A stretch of DNA of 40,843 nt. Origin: Faucicola sp048551375 (GTDB lineage Bacteria; Pseudomonadota; Gammaproteobacteria; Pseudomonadales; Moraxellaceae). The notes beneath the pieces were generated by a model. It was not told the origin of the DNA. It did no database searches and saw only the letters and a program-made list of their open reading frames with translations. Below, piece by piece: positions 22,737 through 31,068 of this stretch; the first letter of the stretch is position 1, and each line of letters starts with the position of its first letter. The position numbers and the translations under genes were made by a program. Location: the NCBI RefSeq assembly GCF_048551375.1, contig NZ_JBLYZJ010000019.1, positions 1 to 40,843 on the forward strand. The letters are read 5' to 3'.

Positions 22737-24626
22737 TTAAGTTATTAACATCGCTGTCACCCGATAGGTGATAAAAGAGGCGATATAAGCTAACACAAAC
22801 AAAAACGCCACAATACCAGTCGTGTACTTAGCAGAGTGGCTTTCACGCTTGATGGTCGCAATAGTCGCCAAGCACATCGGTGCATATATATACCACGCCA
22901 AAAATGCAAACGCTGTTGGCAAGCCCCAATTTTGATGAATAATATGTGACAAACCATCTGTCACCGCTTCCTCATCACCACCCACCGCATACACCGTCCC
23001 CAAGCCTGCGACCACCACTTCACGAGCCGCCATGCCGGGAATCATCGCAATACAGGTCTGCCAATCAAAGCCAATCGGTGCAAAAATCGGCTCAATCAAC
23101 CGCCCCAATCGCCCTGCCATACTATAATCAATCGCAGGAGCAGTGGCATTGATAGGGGCTTTGGGAAACGTCACCAATACCCACAAAATCACCGATAACG
23201 CAAAAATCACCGTCCCTGCACGCACCAAAAACGCCTTAACTTTATCCCACAAACTCACCGCAATATGACGCACATTGGGCAAGCGATAGGTTGGCAATTC
23301 CATCATTAAGGCGGTCAAACCTTGCTGACCTTGCACTTTAGCAAGATATTTCAGCAATAATGCCACCAAACTTGCCGAAATAATCCCTGCCAAATACAGC
23401 CCAAATAACGTCAAACCCTGCAAATTAAACCATCTCAACACAGGCGTATTTGGAATTACCGCCCCAATCACCAACGCATAAATGGGCAGGCGAGCCGAGC
23501 AAGTCAACATTGGTGCAAGTGCCATCGTCACAAGGCGTTCACGAGCATTGGGAATGGTACGAGTTGCCATTACCGCAGGCACGGCACAAGCAAAGCTTGA
23601 TAATAACGGAATAAAGGCACGCCCCGACAGACCTGTTTTTGCCAATAAATTATCCAGTAAAAACGCCGCCCGAGGCAAATAGCCAGAATCTTCTAGCACC
23701 AAGATAAACAAAAACAAAATCGCAATCTGAGGCACAAACACCAATACCCCACCGACCCCAGCGAGGACACCATCAACCAGCAAACTTTGTAACAGCCCTT
23801 CACCTAAAGTCGCTGTAAGCCACGCCCCAAGACTGCCAACCGCCCCCTCAATCGCATCCATCAGCGGACTTGCCCACGCATACACCGCTTGAAACATCAC
23901 AAACAGCACCGCCAGTAAAATCATCATCCCCCAAACAGGGTGCAACAACACGCCGTCAACACGCTCATGCCAATGAGGTAACTCGCCTTTTTCATGCACG
24001 GCTTGGGCGATAATCGCATCAACCTCGGCATATAATTCAGAGGCATCGAGATTATCAATGGTATCGGCAATTTGGTGAAAATGTTGGCTATCGGTCAGAC
24101 GGACAGGGGGATTGGCAGTATGATGGGTGATAAAATCTTGTAGCAGTTGGTGCAGTTTTGCCGAGCCTTCACGCTTGATGGCAACGGTTTTGACCACAGG
24201 CACGCCAAGGGCTTGGGATAAAGCGGTTTCGTCAATCACCACACCACGAGCATTTGCCACATCGGATAAATTTAACGCCACCAACATCGGCAAGCCCAAC
24301 TGCTTGAGTTCCAATAACATTCGCAAACTCAAGCGTAAATTGGTCGCATCCGCCACTGCAATAATGCCATCGAGCGGTGCTTCGCCTGCCTGTTGTCCCA
24401 GTAGCACCTCACGAGTGACCTGCTCATCTGGGCTAGTCGTCCGCAAACTATACGTACCGGGTAAATCCAAAATCGTCATGCTAGGGTCACCTAGCCACTG
24501 GGCGAATTTTTTATCCACCGTCACACCAGAGTAATTGGCGACTTTGGCTTTCGCCCCTGTCAACGCATTAAAGGTGGCGGTTTTGCCACAGTTTGGCGAG
24601 CCTACTAAGGCTAATGTAATTGCCAT
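22737..24626 (-). CDS. feoB: Ferrous iron transporter FeoB
   Basis: A 629-residue inner-membrane Fe(II) transporter. The N-terminal G domain has G1 GSPNCGKT (9-16), switch residues in YSGVTVDKKF, G3 DLPG and G4 NLSD; a helical GDI region leads into a membrane part with two Gate domains (FVPQIAILFLFILVLEDSGY and LPTYRLPN regions). It is shorter than E. coli FeoB (773), with a compact spacer after the G domain and little after the last helix, as in other short FeoB proteins. feoA lies 128 bases upstream, separated by a REP. Expression is probably iron-controlled. Confidence 0.95.
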   Translation of the reverse strand: MAITLALVGSPNCGKTATFNALTGAKAKVANYSGVTVDKKFAQWLGDPSMTILDLPGTYSLRTTSPDEQVTREVLLGQQAGEAPLDGIIAVADATNLRLSLRMLLELKQLGLPMLVALNLSDVANARGVVIDETALSQALGVPVVKTVAIKREGSAKLHQLLQDFITHHTANPPVRLTDSQHFHQIADTIDNLDASELYAEVDAIIAQAVHEKGELPHWHERVDGVLLHPVWGMMILLAVLFVMFQAVYAWASPLMDAIEGAVGSLGAWLTATLGEGLLQSLLVDGVLAGVGGVLVFVPQIAILFLFILVLEDSGYLPRAAFLLDNLLAKTGLSGRAFIPLLSSFACAVPAVMATRTIPNARERLVTMALAPMLTCSARLPIYALVIGAVIPNTPVLRWFNLQGLTLFGLYLAGIISASLVALLLKYLAKVQGQQGLTALMMELPTYRLPNVRHIAVSLWDKVKAFLVRAGTVIFALSVILWVLVTFPKAPINATAPAIDYSMAGRLGRLIEPIFAPIGFDWQTCIAMIPGMAAREVVVAGLGTVYAVGGDEEAVTDGLSHIIHQNWGLPTAFAFLAWYIYAPMCLATIATIKRESHSAKYTTGIVAFLFVLAYIASFITYRVTAMLIT

Positions 24627-24680
24627 ATCATACCCAAAGTCATACTTGGTAATTCAATGATAAATAAGGCTTTAATAAAA

Positions 24681-24703
24681 GGGCGTATTCAATACGCCCC
24701 TAC
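24681..24703. repeat. REP-like palindrome, GTAGGGGCGTA family
   Basis: GGGCGTATT-C-AATACGCCC followed by CTAC, in the 128-base gap between feoA and feoB. Its RNA hairpin could alter the feoA:feoB expression ratio. Confidence 0.8.
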
Positions 24704-24754
24704 AAAGCCAATGTTATTGTGATATCAAGTCACGAAAAGTCAAATCATAAAAAA

Positions 24755-25123
24755 TCACACCAATCGGCATTGAATTTTTGCTAATTCTTCTTTACGCAAG
24801 CTAAATTGTGAGCCACCTGCCAACTGCACGGCAAATGGTGGACGACCGAACAGCCCTTTTGCTACCACTTTTATGGCAGTATTGGGTAAAAATCCTAAAT
24901 CAAACAAGCGTTTACTCACCATCGCATCATCCGCACCAAAAGCAGGGTTGGTGGTGATGGCATCAATATAAACAATTTGATGGCGTGGCAAACTCAACAA
25001 ATCACGAACATTAGTACACTCTTGGGGTGTCATGGATGGGGGCGTGGCTGATGAATGGATATTGATTGGGCTAAAACGAAGCGAAGAATCACCAAAATCT
25101 GCATCTAAGGGTATGCTGGTCAT
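24755..25123 (-). CDS. feoA: Ferrous iron transport protein FeoA
   Basis: A 122-residue protein with the SH3-like FeoA fold in its C-terminal 80 residues (KRLFDLGFLPNTAIKVVAKG, then GRPPFAVQLAGGSQFSLRKEEL). FeoA is a small cytosolic partner that helps FeoB-driven Fe(II) uptake. The N-terminal 40 residues are longer than in typical FeoA (about 75-85 residues) and look unstructured, so a later start is possible, though no better start was found. It is first in the feoA-feoB unit. Confidence 0.87.
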   Translation of the reverse strand: MTSIPLDADFGDSSLRFSPINIHSSATPPSMTPQECTNVRDLLSLPRHQIVYIDAITTNPAFGADDAMVSKRLFDLGFLPNTAIKVVAKGLFGRPPFAVQLAGGSQFSLRKEELAKIQCRLV

Positions 25124-25152
25124 ACGATGTTTCTCATAATGAATAAAGGAAT

Positions 25153-25171
25153 GATAATGAAAATGAGAGAT
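25153..25171 (-). promoter_or_regulatory. Possible Fur box upstream of feoA
   Basis: GATAAT-GAAAAT-GAGAGAT, about 30-48 bases upstream of the feoA start. The first two hexamers follow the Fur NATWAT pattern closely; the third is weak. Its position and the feo genes make iron control likely, but the match alone is moderate. Confidence 0.45.
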
Positions 25172-25264
25172 ATTGTCTTTTAATAATAAATATTATTATA
25201 CTTTTGCTTGTTAAAAGCAAGGTGTTTTGGCTATTAAATTCTGTTAAAGGTATCCGAATGTTTT

Positions 25265-25411
25265 GTGATAAAACTACTTGCCTTAAGCTTATTAACAGGT
25301 GGGTCTTTATTACTTTTTGAGACTTTCGCCAATGGTAGTAGTGTGCTAAGGTTTCTGATGATAGTATTTAAGTTTATTGATTATTATGTTGCATCTATAT
25401 TAAATCGATAG
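25265..25411 (+). CDS. Possible small hydrophobic peptide (48 aa)
   Basis: A GTG-started frame of 48 codons with a signal-peptide-like N-terminus (VIKLLALSLLTGGSLLLFE) and a second hydrophobic stretch, ending at TAG. An AAAGG lies 13 bases upstream, which is too far to be convincing. No homology recognised. It could be a decayed gene or chance; low confidence. Confidence 0.25.
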   Translation: MIKLLALSLLTGGSLLLFETFANGSSVLRFLMIVFKFIDYYVASILNR

Positions 25412-25550
25412 AAAAATCCAATCATAATCAGCAGACTGGTAGACATTTACTATTTAAATAGGGTATGCTAATCATCACATGAATTGTAGGATAAACCACA
25501 ATTGATATGTGATTAGGTAGTATTGGGCAAAAGACAATAAGGGCGATCGA

Positions 25551-26399
25551 ATGGTATTACGAGGTGAGCATATAGCTACGATGGCTAGTCTATTGTTTGT
25601 TGCAGGATGTAATGATGGGTCATCATATACAACCAAAGATACAGCACCTGTTGATATGGAACAAAAAACCAATCTAATTACTCCTGTGTATCATGTGGCG
25701 ATTGATGCGGATTTTCCACCTTATAGCTTTGTTGATGACAGCAAAAAACAAGTGGGTTTTGACATTGATTTAATTGAGCAAATTGCACAGCAGGAAGGTT
25801 TCAAGGTTAAAATTCAACCGATTGCTTGGGATAGTTTGGTCAAAACCTTACCATCAGGTACGCATGATATCGTACTGGGTGGCATTGCGTTAAGCGACAT
25901 TGAAGATATTCAACTTCAACAAAAGTACCTTATTAGCATTCCTTATAATTATGGCAAAGATACCATCGTGGTCAAAAAAACCGTAAATAATATCCATACC
26001 ATAAATGATTTAAGTGGTAAAAAAGTGGTGGTAGGTAAAGACAGTATTTATGCCAAAGAACTGAAAAATTTACTTCAGCCCAATACTCAGCTAATCGAAG
26101 TGCCATCAGATATCGACCTTCTCAAAACGGTCGCCACAGGTCAAGCCGATGCAGGGGTCGGTAGTCGTAATACATTGCGATATTACCTAAATCAAAACCC
26201 CAATTATCCACTGACCTTGACAGGTAATGGCTCATATTTTGACAGCCCATTTCCATTAGTGATACTAATCAAAAACGACAATCCCAAATTGACCAATCAA
26301 ATCAATAAAGGTATTAAAACCTTGATTCAAAATGGTAAATATACCCAAATGTACCAAAAATGGTTTGGGGTTGAGCCAGATATTATGCCAGCAAAATAA
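25551..26399 (+). CDS. Amino-acid ABC transporter substrate-binding lipoprotein
   Basis: A 282-residue family 3 (SBP_bac_3) binding protein. The short N-terminus gives a lipoprotein signal with FVAGC and Cys20. The mature protein has YHVAIDADFPPYSFVDDSKK, VGFDIDLIEQIAQQEGFKV and the C-terminal repeat NGKYTQMYQKWFG, all typical for polar amino acid binding. No permease or ATPase gene lies beside it, so it is either an orphan served by a transporter elsewhere or a sensor-type protein. The signal region is short (20 residues), and the start at 25551 has AAGG at about eight bases. Confidence 0.85.
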   Translation: MVLRGEHIATMASLLFVAGCNDGSSYTTKDTAPVDMEQKTNLITPVYHVAIDADFPPYSFVDDSKKQVGFDIDLIEQIAQQEGFKVKIQPIAWDSLVKTLPSGTHDIVLGGIALSDIEDIQLQQKYLISIPYNYGKDTIVVKKTVNNIHTINDLSGKKVVVGKDSIYAKELKNLLQPNTQLIEVPSDIDLLKTVATGQADAGVGSRNTLRYYLNQNPNYPLTLTGNGSYFDSPFPLVILIKNDNPKLTNQINKGIKTLIQNGKYTQMYQKWFGVEPDIMPAK

Positions 26400-26435
26400 C
26401 TTGCCCAAACCCACCACTGTTTTACTAATAACCGT

Positions 26436-27455
26436 ATGAAACCCATTACCACCCCAAAAATCGCCCTTATTCTTATCAATCTTGGTACGCCAGATACCCC
26501 AACTGTGCCTGCGGTGCGGACGTACCTCAAACAGTTTTTATCCGATACACGGGTCATCGAAATCCCTAAGCTTGTTTGGCAAATCATTCTTAATTTATTC
26601 GTGCTAACCACTCGCCCCAAACGAGTCGCCCATGCGTATGCAAGTGTGTGGGATGGTGATTCTCCCCTGCGAAAAATCACCTTTCAACAAGCCGAATTAC
26701 TTGAGCAACGCCTAACCCAACATAAATTTCCCTGTGATGTCAGTGTGCATGTCGGTATGACCTATGGCAAGCCTGCTTTGTCCGATATGTTAACCCAATT
26801 GACGGCGGATAAAGTCGAGCATATCGTGATGTTGCCCCTATATCCACAATACTCTGCCACCACCACAGGGGCGGTGTTTGACGTATTGGCGAGATGGGGA
26901 ATGGGGCAACGCAATTTGCCAAGTGTCAGTTTTATCAAGGATTATTTTGCTCATCCGCTCTACATTGGGGCGTTGGCGGATAGTATCAGACGCTTTCAAG
27001 CCACGCATGGTAAACCGCAAAAACTGCTGTTTAGTTTTCATGGTATCCCCAAGCCATACGAGGACAAAGGCGACCCGTATGCTAGACGCTGTCGCTGTAC
27101 CGCAGGGCAAGTGGCACAAGCATTGGGGTTAAAGCGAGAGGAATGGGAATGTAGCTTTCAGTCACGCTTTGGCAAGCAAGAATGGGTCAAGCCTTATACC
27201 AGCCAAACCCTTGAAGAGTGGGGTAAACAGGGCGTTGGGTCAGTGCAAGTGGTTAGCCCATCATTTTCGGCAGATTGTCTTGAAACGCTTGAGGAATTGG
27301 CGGTGGAAAATCGAGATGTTTTCTTACAGGCAGGTGGAAAAAGCTATGATTATATCCCTGCATTAAACAGCGATGAGGGGCATATTGATTTGTTAGAAAC
27401 TTTGGCATTGCCCCACCTCAAAGCGTGGCAAGACAATTTATTGGGGTATTATTAA
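26436..27455 (+). CDS. hemH: Ferrochelatase
   Basis: A 339-residue enzyme that inserts Fe(II) into protoporphyrin IX, the last step of haem synthesis. Family marks: ALILINLGTPDTP at the N-terminus, MLPLYPQYSATTTG, the catalytic His in LLFSFHGIPKPYEDKGDPY, and SPSFSADCLETLEELA near the C-terminus. Length fits proteobacterial HemH. It follows the binding-protein gene by 36 bases, but no clear ribosome binding site precedes the ATG. It lies near the feo genes, so iron import and use are grouped, perhaps by chance. Confidence 0.95.
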   Translation: MKPITTPKIALILINLGTPDTPTVPAVRTYLKQFLSDTRVIEIPKLVWQIILNLFVLTTRPKRVAHAYASVWDGDSPLRKITFQQAELLEQRLTQHKFPCDVSVHVGMTYGKPALSDMLTQLTADKVEHIVMLPLYPQYSATTTGAVFDVLARWGMGQRNLPSVSFIKDYFAHPLYIGALADSIRRFQATHGKPQKLLFSFHGIPKPYEDKGDPYARRCRCTAGQVAQALGLKREEWECSFQSRFGKQEWVKPYTSQTLEEWGKQGVGSVQVVSPSFSADCLETLEELAVENRDVFLQAGGKSYDYIPALNSDEGHIDLLETLALPHLKAWQDNLLGYY

Positions 27456-27489
27456 TTTTTGATAAATTGTGTTTAAAAAACTATAAACG

Positions 27490-27512
27490 GTAGGGGCGTA
27501 TTGAATACGCCC
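27490..27512. repeat. REP-like palindrome, GTAGGGGCGTA family
   Basis: GGGCGTATT-G-AATACGCCC preceded by GTAG, 34 bases after hemH. A second, inverted copy follows at 27570-27592 inside the 81-base direct repeat. Confidence 0.85.
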
Positions 27513-27544
27513 TATTTTTTGGTCGTTGATGGCTTGTGAATGCA

Positions 27545-27625
27545 ATCAAAAATTAAACTTTGCAATTTTGGGCGTATGCAATACGTCCCTACAAGACTGT
27601 TTTATTTCTAGTTTAGACAACGATA
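27545..27625 (+). repeat. 81-bp direct repeat, copy 1
   Basis: An 81-base segment with one REP copy (27570-27592) in its middle. It aligns without gaps to 28120-28200, with about 14 mismatches (roughly 83 percent identity), well beyond the shared REP core. It ends four bases from the stop of the small acidic protein gene. Confidence 0.75.
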
Positions 27626-27629
27626 AAAA

Positions 27630-27887
27630 TCAATGCCGATAGCTTTCTTCCACCGCTTCAGGGTCGGCGATGTCTTGAATGGTGGGATAATGTTGTTCAT
27701 TAAAGCTATCTTCCACCAATACCTCATCAATCCGAGCCTCATCCATATCTTGTGGGTGGGTCAGCGTCAGCCCACTTTCTTCCGTGCCAATATGCAGGCT
27801 AGATAAAAACTCATCATCAAGCTCTACTTCAAAATTGTCTGGGTCAATATCGGTAAGATGTTGTAGGATTTTGGCGGTATTTTTCAT
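27630..27887 (-). CDS. Small acidic protein, unknown
   Basis: An 85-residue protein from the ATG at 27887, which has AGGGAA at good spacing; a start 16 codons upstream has no such site. It is strongly acidic (runs such as VELDDEFLS, EARIDEVLVEDS, DPEAVEES) with no cysteine, helix-rich, and without signal or membrane segment. I do not recognise a family. It is alone on its strand between two copies of an 81-base direct repeat, so it could be a small mobile or duplicated cassette. Confidence 0.6.
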   Translation of the reverse strand: MKNTAKILQHLTDIDPDNFEVELDDEFLSSLHIGTEESGLTLTHPQDMDEARIDEVLVEDSFNEQHYPTIQDIADPEAVEESYRH

Positions 27888-28216
27888 CAGATTTTCCCTA
27901 TTGTTGTATTGTTTTGAGGAATTTTTTACTATCATAACAAAGCCTTGGCTTGGCTACCACGGTTATTTTTGTTAATAATTCAACGAATTGTGGTAATTGT
28001 GTTGCTTATCTAAACTTTGCAAAATGGCTTGGTATTGGGTGGATGTTTGTTTTGATTTTTAAGATAAAAGATTGGATAATGGGGAAAATACGTCATAACG
28101 GCATAATATATTGAGTTAAATCAAAAACAAGACTTTAAAATTTTGGGCGTATGTAATACCCCCCTACAAAACTGTCTTATTTTTAGTTTAAACGACCATA
28201 CCATTAAGGAAAAATT
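27888..28216. other. 329-base divergent intergenic region
   Basis: AT-rich DNA between the acidic protein gene and the PH-domain gene. It holds copy 2 of the 81-base direct repeat (28120-28200) with a REP at 28145-28167. No other gene or RNA was recognised. Confidence 0.5.
28120..28200 (+). repeat. 81-bp direct repeat, copy 2
   Basis: The match to 27545-27625 in the same orientation. Its REP core (28145-28167) has mutated arms. It ends 16 bases before the PH-domain gene start. Confidence 0.75.
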
Positions 28217-28840
28217 ATGTTTAAAAATCTTGCTTCAGACGCTTTTGGGTTAAGTGATATTGGTAAAATCATTCCGCCAAGCCAATTTAACCAAACTGAC
28301 ATTGATGACTATATTTTTCACGAAGACAATGAACGCATCTACTTTGTCATCAAGTCCAAAATGGACGAATATTGCTTTACCAATACCGCTTTTATTCACC
28401 TTGATGGGCAGTCGGCAACCAGTAAAAGACGCCTACTTAAACGCTATCCATACCGCTATTATCAGCCCAGCAATATTATGATTGAAACCGCAGGCACGAT
28501 GGACATGGATGCCGAGCTGAAATTTAGCTTGGGCGGTATGGCATTTTCGATTGATATTGACAAAAACCAAATCGAACAAATCCGTGATATTTACAAAGCC
28601 TTGACCGCCATTAGTGAGCAATGCAAAGTTATCGCCCATAAAGAAGCGGTATTAGAGCGTTCATTTAGCACAGTAACGAATATGTTTAGTTTGCGTGAGT
28701 TGTCCGAAAATGTGGTGCTAAACTTGCCTGATGTGGTCAATCAGACGGTGGCACAGGTGGAAACGGCGTATGGCGAGCGGTTGAATGCGATTCGTCAGTA
28801 TGACTTTTCGGCAATTTTTGAGCATTATTTGCGTCAGTAA
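28217..28840 (+). CDS. Bacterial PH-domain protein, YvbH-like
   Basis: A 207-residue cytosolic protein. The N-terminal 120 residues resemble the bacterial pleckstrin-homology-like domain (DUF1696/bPH_1; DDYIFHEDNERIYFVIKSK, then YCFTNTAFIHLDG and KRRLLKRYPY). The C-terminal part is helical, like the YvbH extension. Such domains form ring-like oligomers; no function is agreed. No signal peptide or membrane helix. The start has AAGGA nearby. It is monocistronic. Confidence 0.78.
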   Translation: MFKNLASDAFGLSDIGKIIPPSQFNQTDIDDYIFHEDNERIYFVIKSKMDEYCFTNTAFIHLDGQSATSKRRLLKRYPYRYYQPSNIMIETAGTMDMDAELKFSLGGMAFSIDIDKNQIEQIRDIYKALTAISEQCKVIAHKEAVLERSFSTVTNMFSLRELSENVVLNLPDVVNQTVAQVETAYGERLNAIRQYDFSAIFEHYLRQ

Positions 28841-28875
28841 TGATGGGTAAATTGATACGGATATTGGCAAAATTT

Positions 28876-28898
28876 GTAGGGGCGTAATACTTACGCCC
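28876..28898. repeat. REP-like palindrome, GTAGGGGCGTA family
   Basis: GGGCGTAA-TAC-TTACGCCC preceded by GTAG, in the gap between the PH-domain gene and the metallopeptidase gene. A degenerate half-copy (GCAATAAGCCTCTAC) follows near 28927-28941. Confidence 0.8.
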
Positions 28899-28957
28899 TT
28901 GTGTTAAAGTGATGAATTTGGCTGATGCAATAAGCCTCTACATAAAAAATCTTTGAA

Positions 28958-29725
28958 ATGTGTGACCACAACAACATATTAAATAGCCTATTATCAACGT
29001 ATGCCAACGCCAATATCAAACTTATCATTGAACCCAAAAAAGTCAAAAACATCAACTTTCGACTCAAACCTTTAGATAATGATGCCCCATTTACCACATT
29101 AATGACGGTGTCATATCCTGTCCAATTGCCAAAACAAGCCCTAATCCAATCACTGCAAAACCGCCTAGCGTGGGCAATCGACTTTCAGCAAAAACAACAT
29201 AAACGCCAAAAATTTAAACCCAAAAAATCCACCTACTTCAACGATATTCAAGACTTGCAAAATCTAACTCTTGATAGTGACATTTATTTTGAAGGGGAGA
29301 AAATAACGGTTCAAGCGTTGTTTTCCCTATATTTCAAACACAGCACAGACTTTAGTACAACTGACATTCCAAGAACGCTGGTGAGTATCTTTAAGTTTTG
29401 GCTCGTGAAATTTATTGAAATTCGGCAACTGTATTGGGAGCATAAAGTCGGAAAATCCGCCACCAAAATCACCCCTTACACCATGAAAACTCGCTGGGGC
29501 AGTTGTAGCACGAATGCCCGCACCATTCGGTTAAGTATATGGCTTGCCCAGTTTGAGTTGAGATGTACGGATTATGTGTTGGTGCATGAGCTATGCCATT
29601 TGCATGAAGCCAATCATTCGGCAAAGTTTTGGGGGCATGTTGAGCGAGTGATGCCAGATTATCAAGTTTGGCATCAGCGTCTAAAAGTCAATCACCTTGA
29701 TGATGATAGCCACCAATCGCTATGA
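28958..29725 (+). CDS. YgjP-like zinc metallopeptidase domain protein (DUF45)
   Basis: A 255-residue protein of the YgjP/DUF45 (M48-like) family. The conserved TRWGSCSTNARTIRLS segment is followed by the zinc motif HELCH in VLVHELCHLHEANHSAKFW, and a later region MPDYQVWHQRL. The first 100 residues are variable. Cytosolic, with no signal. The role of YgjP proteins is not known. The chosen ATG has only a weak binding site, so the N-terminus is uncertain; a start at residue 49 is an alternative. Confidence 0.82.
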   Translation: MCDHNNILNSLLSTYANANIKLIIEPKKVKNINFRLKPLDNDAPFTTLMTVSYPVQLPKQALIQSLQNRLAWAIDFQQKQHKRQKFKPKKSTYFNDIQDLQNLTLDSDIYFEGEKITVQALFSLYFKHSTDFSTTDIPRTLVSIFKFWLVKFIEIRQLYWEHKVGKSATKITPYTMKTRWGSCSTNARTIRLSIWLAQFELRCTDYVLVHELCHLHEANHSAKFWGHVERVMPDYQVWHQRLKVNHLDDDSHQSL

Positions 29726-29933
29726 TAGCGATATCACCAAACTTAATTTGATTATAAATAATCTTTGTCAGCCATCAAAAAAAGGCATACAATAAGACAA
29801 TCGGTATCTTGAGGGTATTCAATGGTAAATTTGTTATCAATTATGACAATAATATGACCAAGTTGCCGATAGGCGTGTTTTTCAACGCCCTAAAACTAAT
29901 ATCAACTATAACAGCAAAAATCTTGAGGACATT

Positions 29934-30953
29934 ATGAAAATCTCTAAATATAGCATGATACTACCTTTGATGATGGCAACATCAGCATTCGCTTTGCCAA
30001 ATCTTAATATTTATGCCACAGGCGGTACGATTGCAGGGACATCAGCCAGCAATACCGATACCACTCGCTATAGTGTGGCTAAATTAAACGTAGATAAACT
30101 GATTGAAGGCGTGCCAGAACTCAAAACCATTGCTAATGTCAAAGGCTACCAAGTCGCTAGCGTGGACAGCAATGATATGAGCAACGAGATTTTGCTAAAA
30201 CTTGCCAAGCAATTAAACAGCGACCTTGCAGGCGACACCGCAGGGGCAGTCATCACCCATGGTACGGATACCCTTGAAGAAACTGCATTTTTCTTGTCGT
30301 TGACCACCAAACCGACCAAGCCAATCGTTCTCGTTGGTTCAATGCGTCCATCAACTTCTTTGAGTGCTGATGGCTATATGAATTTGCTTCAATCAGCGAG
30401 CGTAGCCACCCATGCCGATGCCAAAAACCGTGGCGTGATGGTAGTGATGAATGACCGTATCGGCTCTGGCTACTATATCACCAAAACCAATGCCAATACC
30501 CCAGACACCTTTAAATCAGTGGAAGCAGGTGGTTATGGGCAAATGATTGGCTTGACCCCAAAATTCTATTATGCCCCTCAAGTTATCACCAACAAATCGT
30601 CATTTGACGTAAGCAAATTTGACAGCTTGCCAAAGGTCGAAATTATTTATGGCTACCAAAGCACTGATACCTCACAGCTAGATTCAGCGATTGCCAATGG
30701 AGCAAAAGGGGTGGTGATTGCAGGGACTGGGGCAGGTAGCTTGTCTGTACCGATGATTGCTCGTGTTAAAGAGTTGACTGCTAAAGGTTTTCCTATCGTG
30801 CGTTCGACTCGTGTTGAGAATGGCTATGTCGATGTACCAGAAGATGAAGGCATTAGCAGTGGCTTTTTAAACCCACAAAAATCTCGTGTATTATTGACTT
30901 TGGCATTGGTAAATAAAGACGGTTTACCAACGATTCGCCAACGTTTTAAATAA
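29934..30953 (+). CDS. L-asparaginase, type II (periplasmic)
   Basis: A 339-residue enzyme converting asparagine to aspartate and ammonia. Residues 1-20 form a signal peptide ending SAFA, so it acts in the periplasm. Both catalytic Thr regions are present: NIYATGGTIAG near the mature N-terminus and THGTDTLEETAFFL in the middle, with Lys in the VGSMRPS-containing strand area and the C-terminal NPQKSRVLL common to the family. Glutaminase activity is possible. GAGGAC precedes the start, and a hairpin terminator follows the stop. Length matches type II enzymes. Confidence 0.92.
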   Translation: MKISKYSMILPLMMATSAFALPNLNIYATGGTIAGTSASNTDTTRYSVAKLNVDKLIEGVPELKTIANVKGYQVASVDSNDMSNEILLKLAKQLNSDLAGDTAGAVITHGTDTLEETAFFLSLTTKPTKPIVLVGSMRPSTSLSADGYMNLLQSASVATHADAKNRGVMVVMNDRIGSGYYITKTNANTPDTFKSVEAGGYGQMIGLTPKFYYAPQVITNKSSFDVSKFDSLPKVEIIYGYQSTDTSQLDSAIANGAKGVVIAGTGAGSLSVPMIARVKELTAKGFPIVRSTRVENGYVDVPEDEGISSGFLNPQKSRVLLTLALVNKDGLPTIRQRFK

Positions 30954-30990
30954 ACCATATTTTCACCATTATTGTCATACTATCAGGCAT

Positions 30991-31023
30991 AAAAAAGCCA
31001 TATCGTTGTGATATGGCTTTTTT
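30991..31023. terminator. Bidirectional-type Rho-independent terminator
   Basis: A 14-bp stem (AAAAAAGCCATATC / GATATGGCTTTTTT) with loop GTTGT, 38 bases after the asparaginase stop. It separates it from the M61 peptidase gene. Confidence 0.92.
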
Positions 31024-31068
31024 AATTCTGTTAAAATGTGACAAATTTGATGATAAAAGCAGATAATT

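Larger units (their letters stand above)
25124..25550. other. 427-base AT-rich divergent intergenic region
   Basis: The region lies between feoA (minus) and the binding-protein gene (plus). It holds the possible Fur box, a weak 48-codon frame at 25265-25411, and otherwise no repeats or RNA gene that I recognise. Promoters for both flanking genes should be here. Confidence 0.5.

Noticed and set aside
22737..24626. FeoB as a truncated gene
   Set aside because: It is shorter than E. coli FeoB, but the G domain, both Gate regions and the start and stop are intact; short FeoB proteins are common.
29867..29891. GGCGTG...CAACGCC hairpin before the asparaginase gene
   Set aside because: Arms are short and mismatched; it may be a decayed repeat, but support is too weak.
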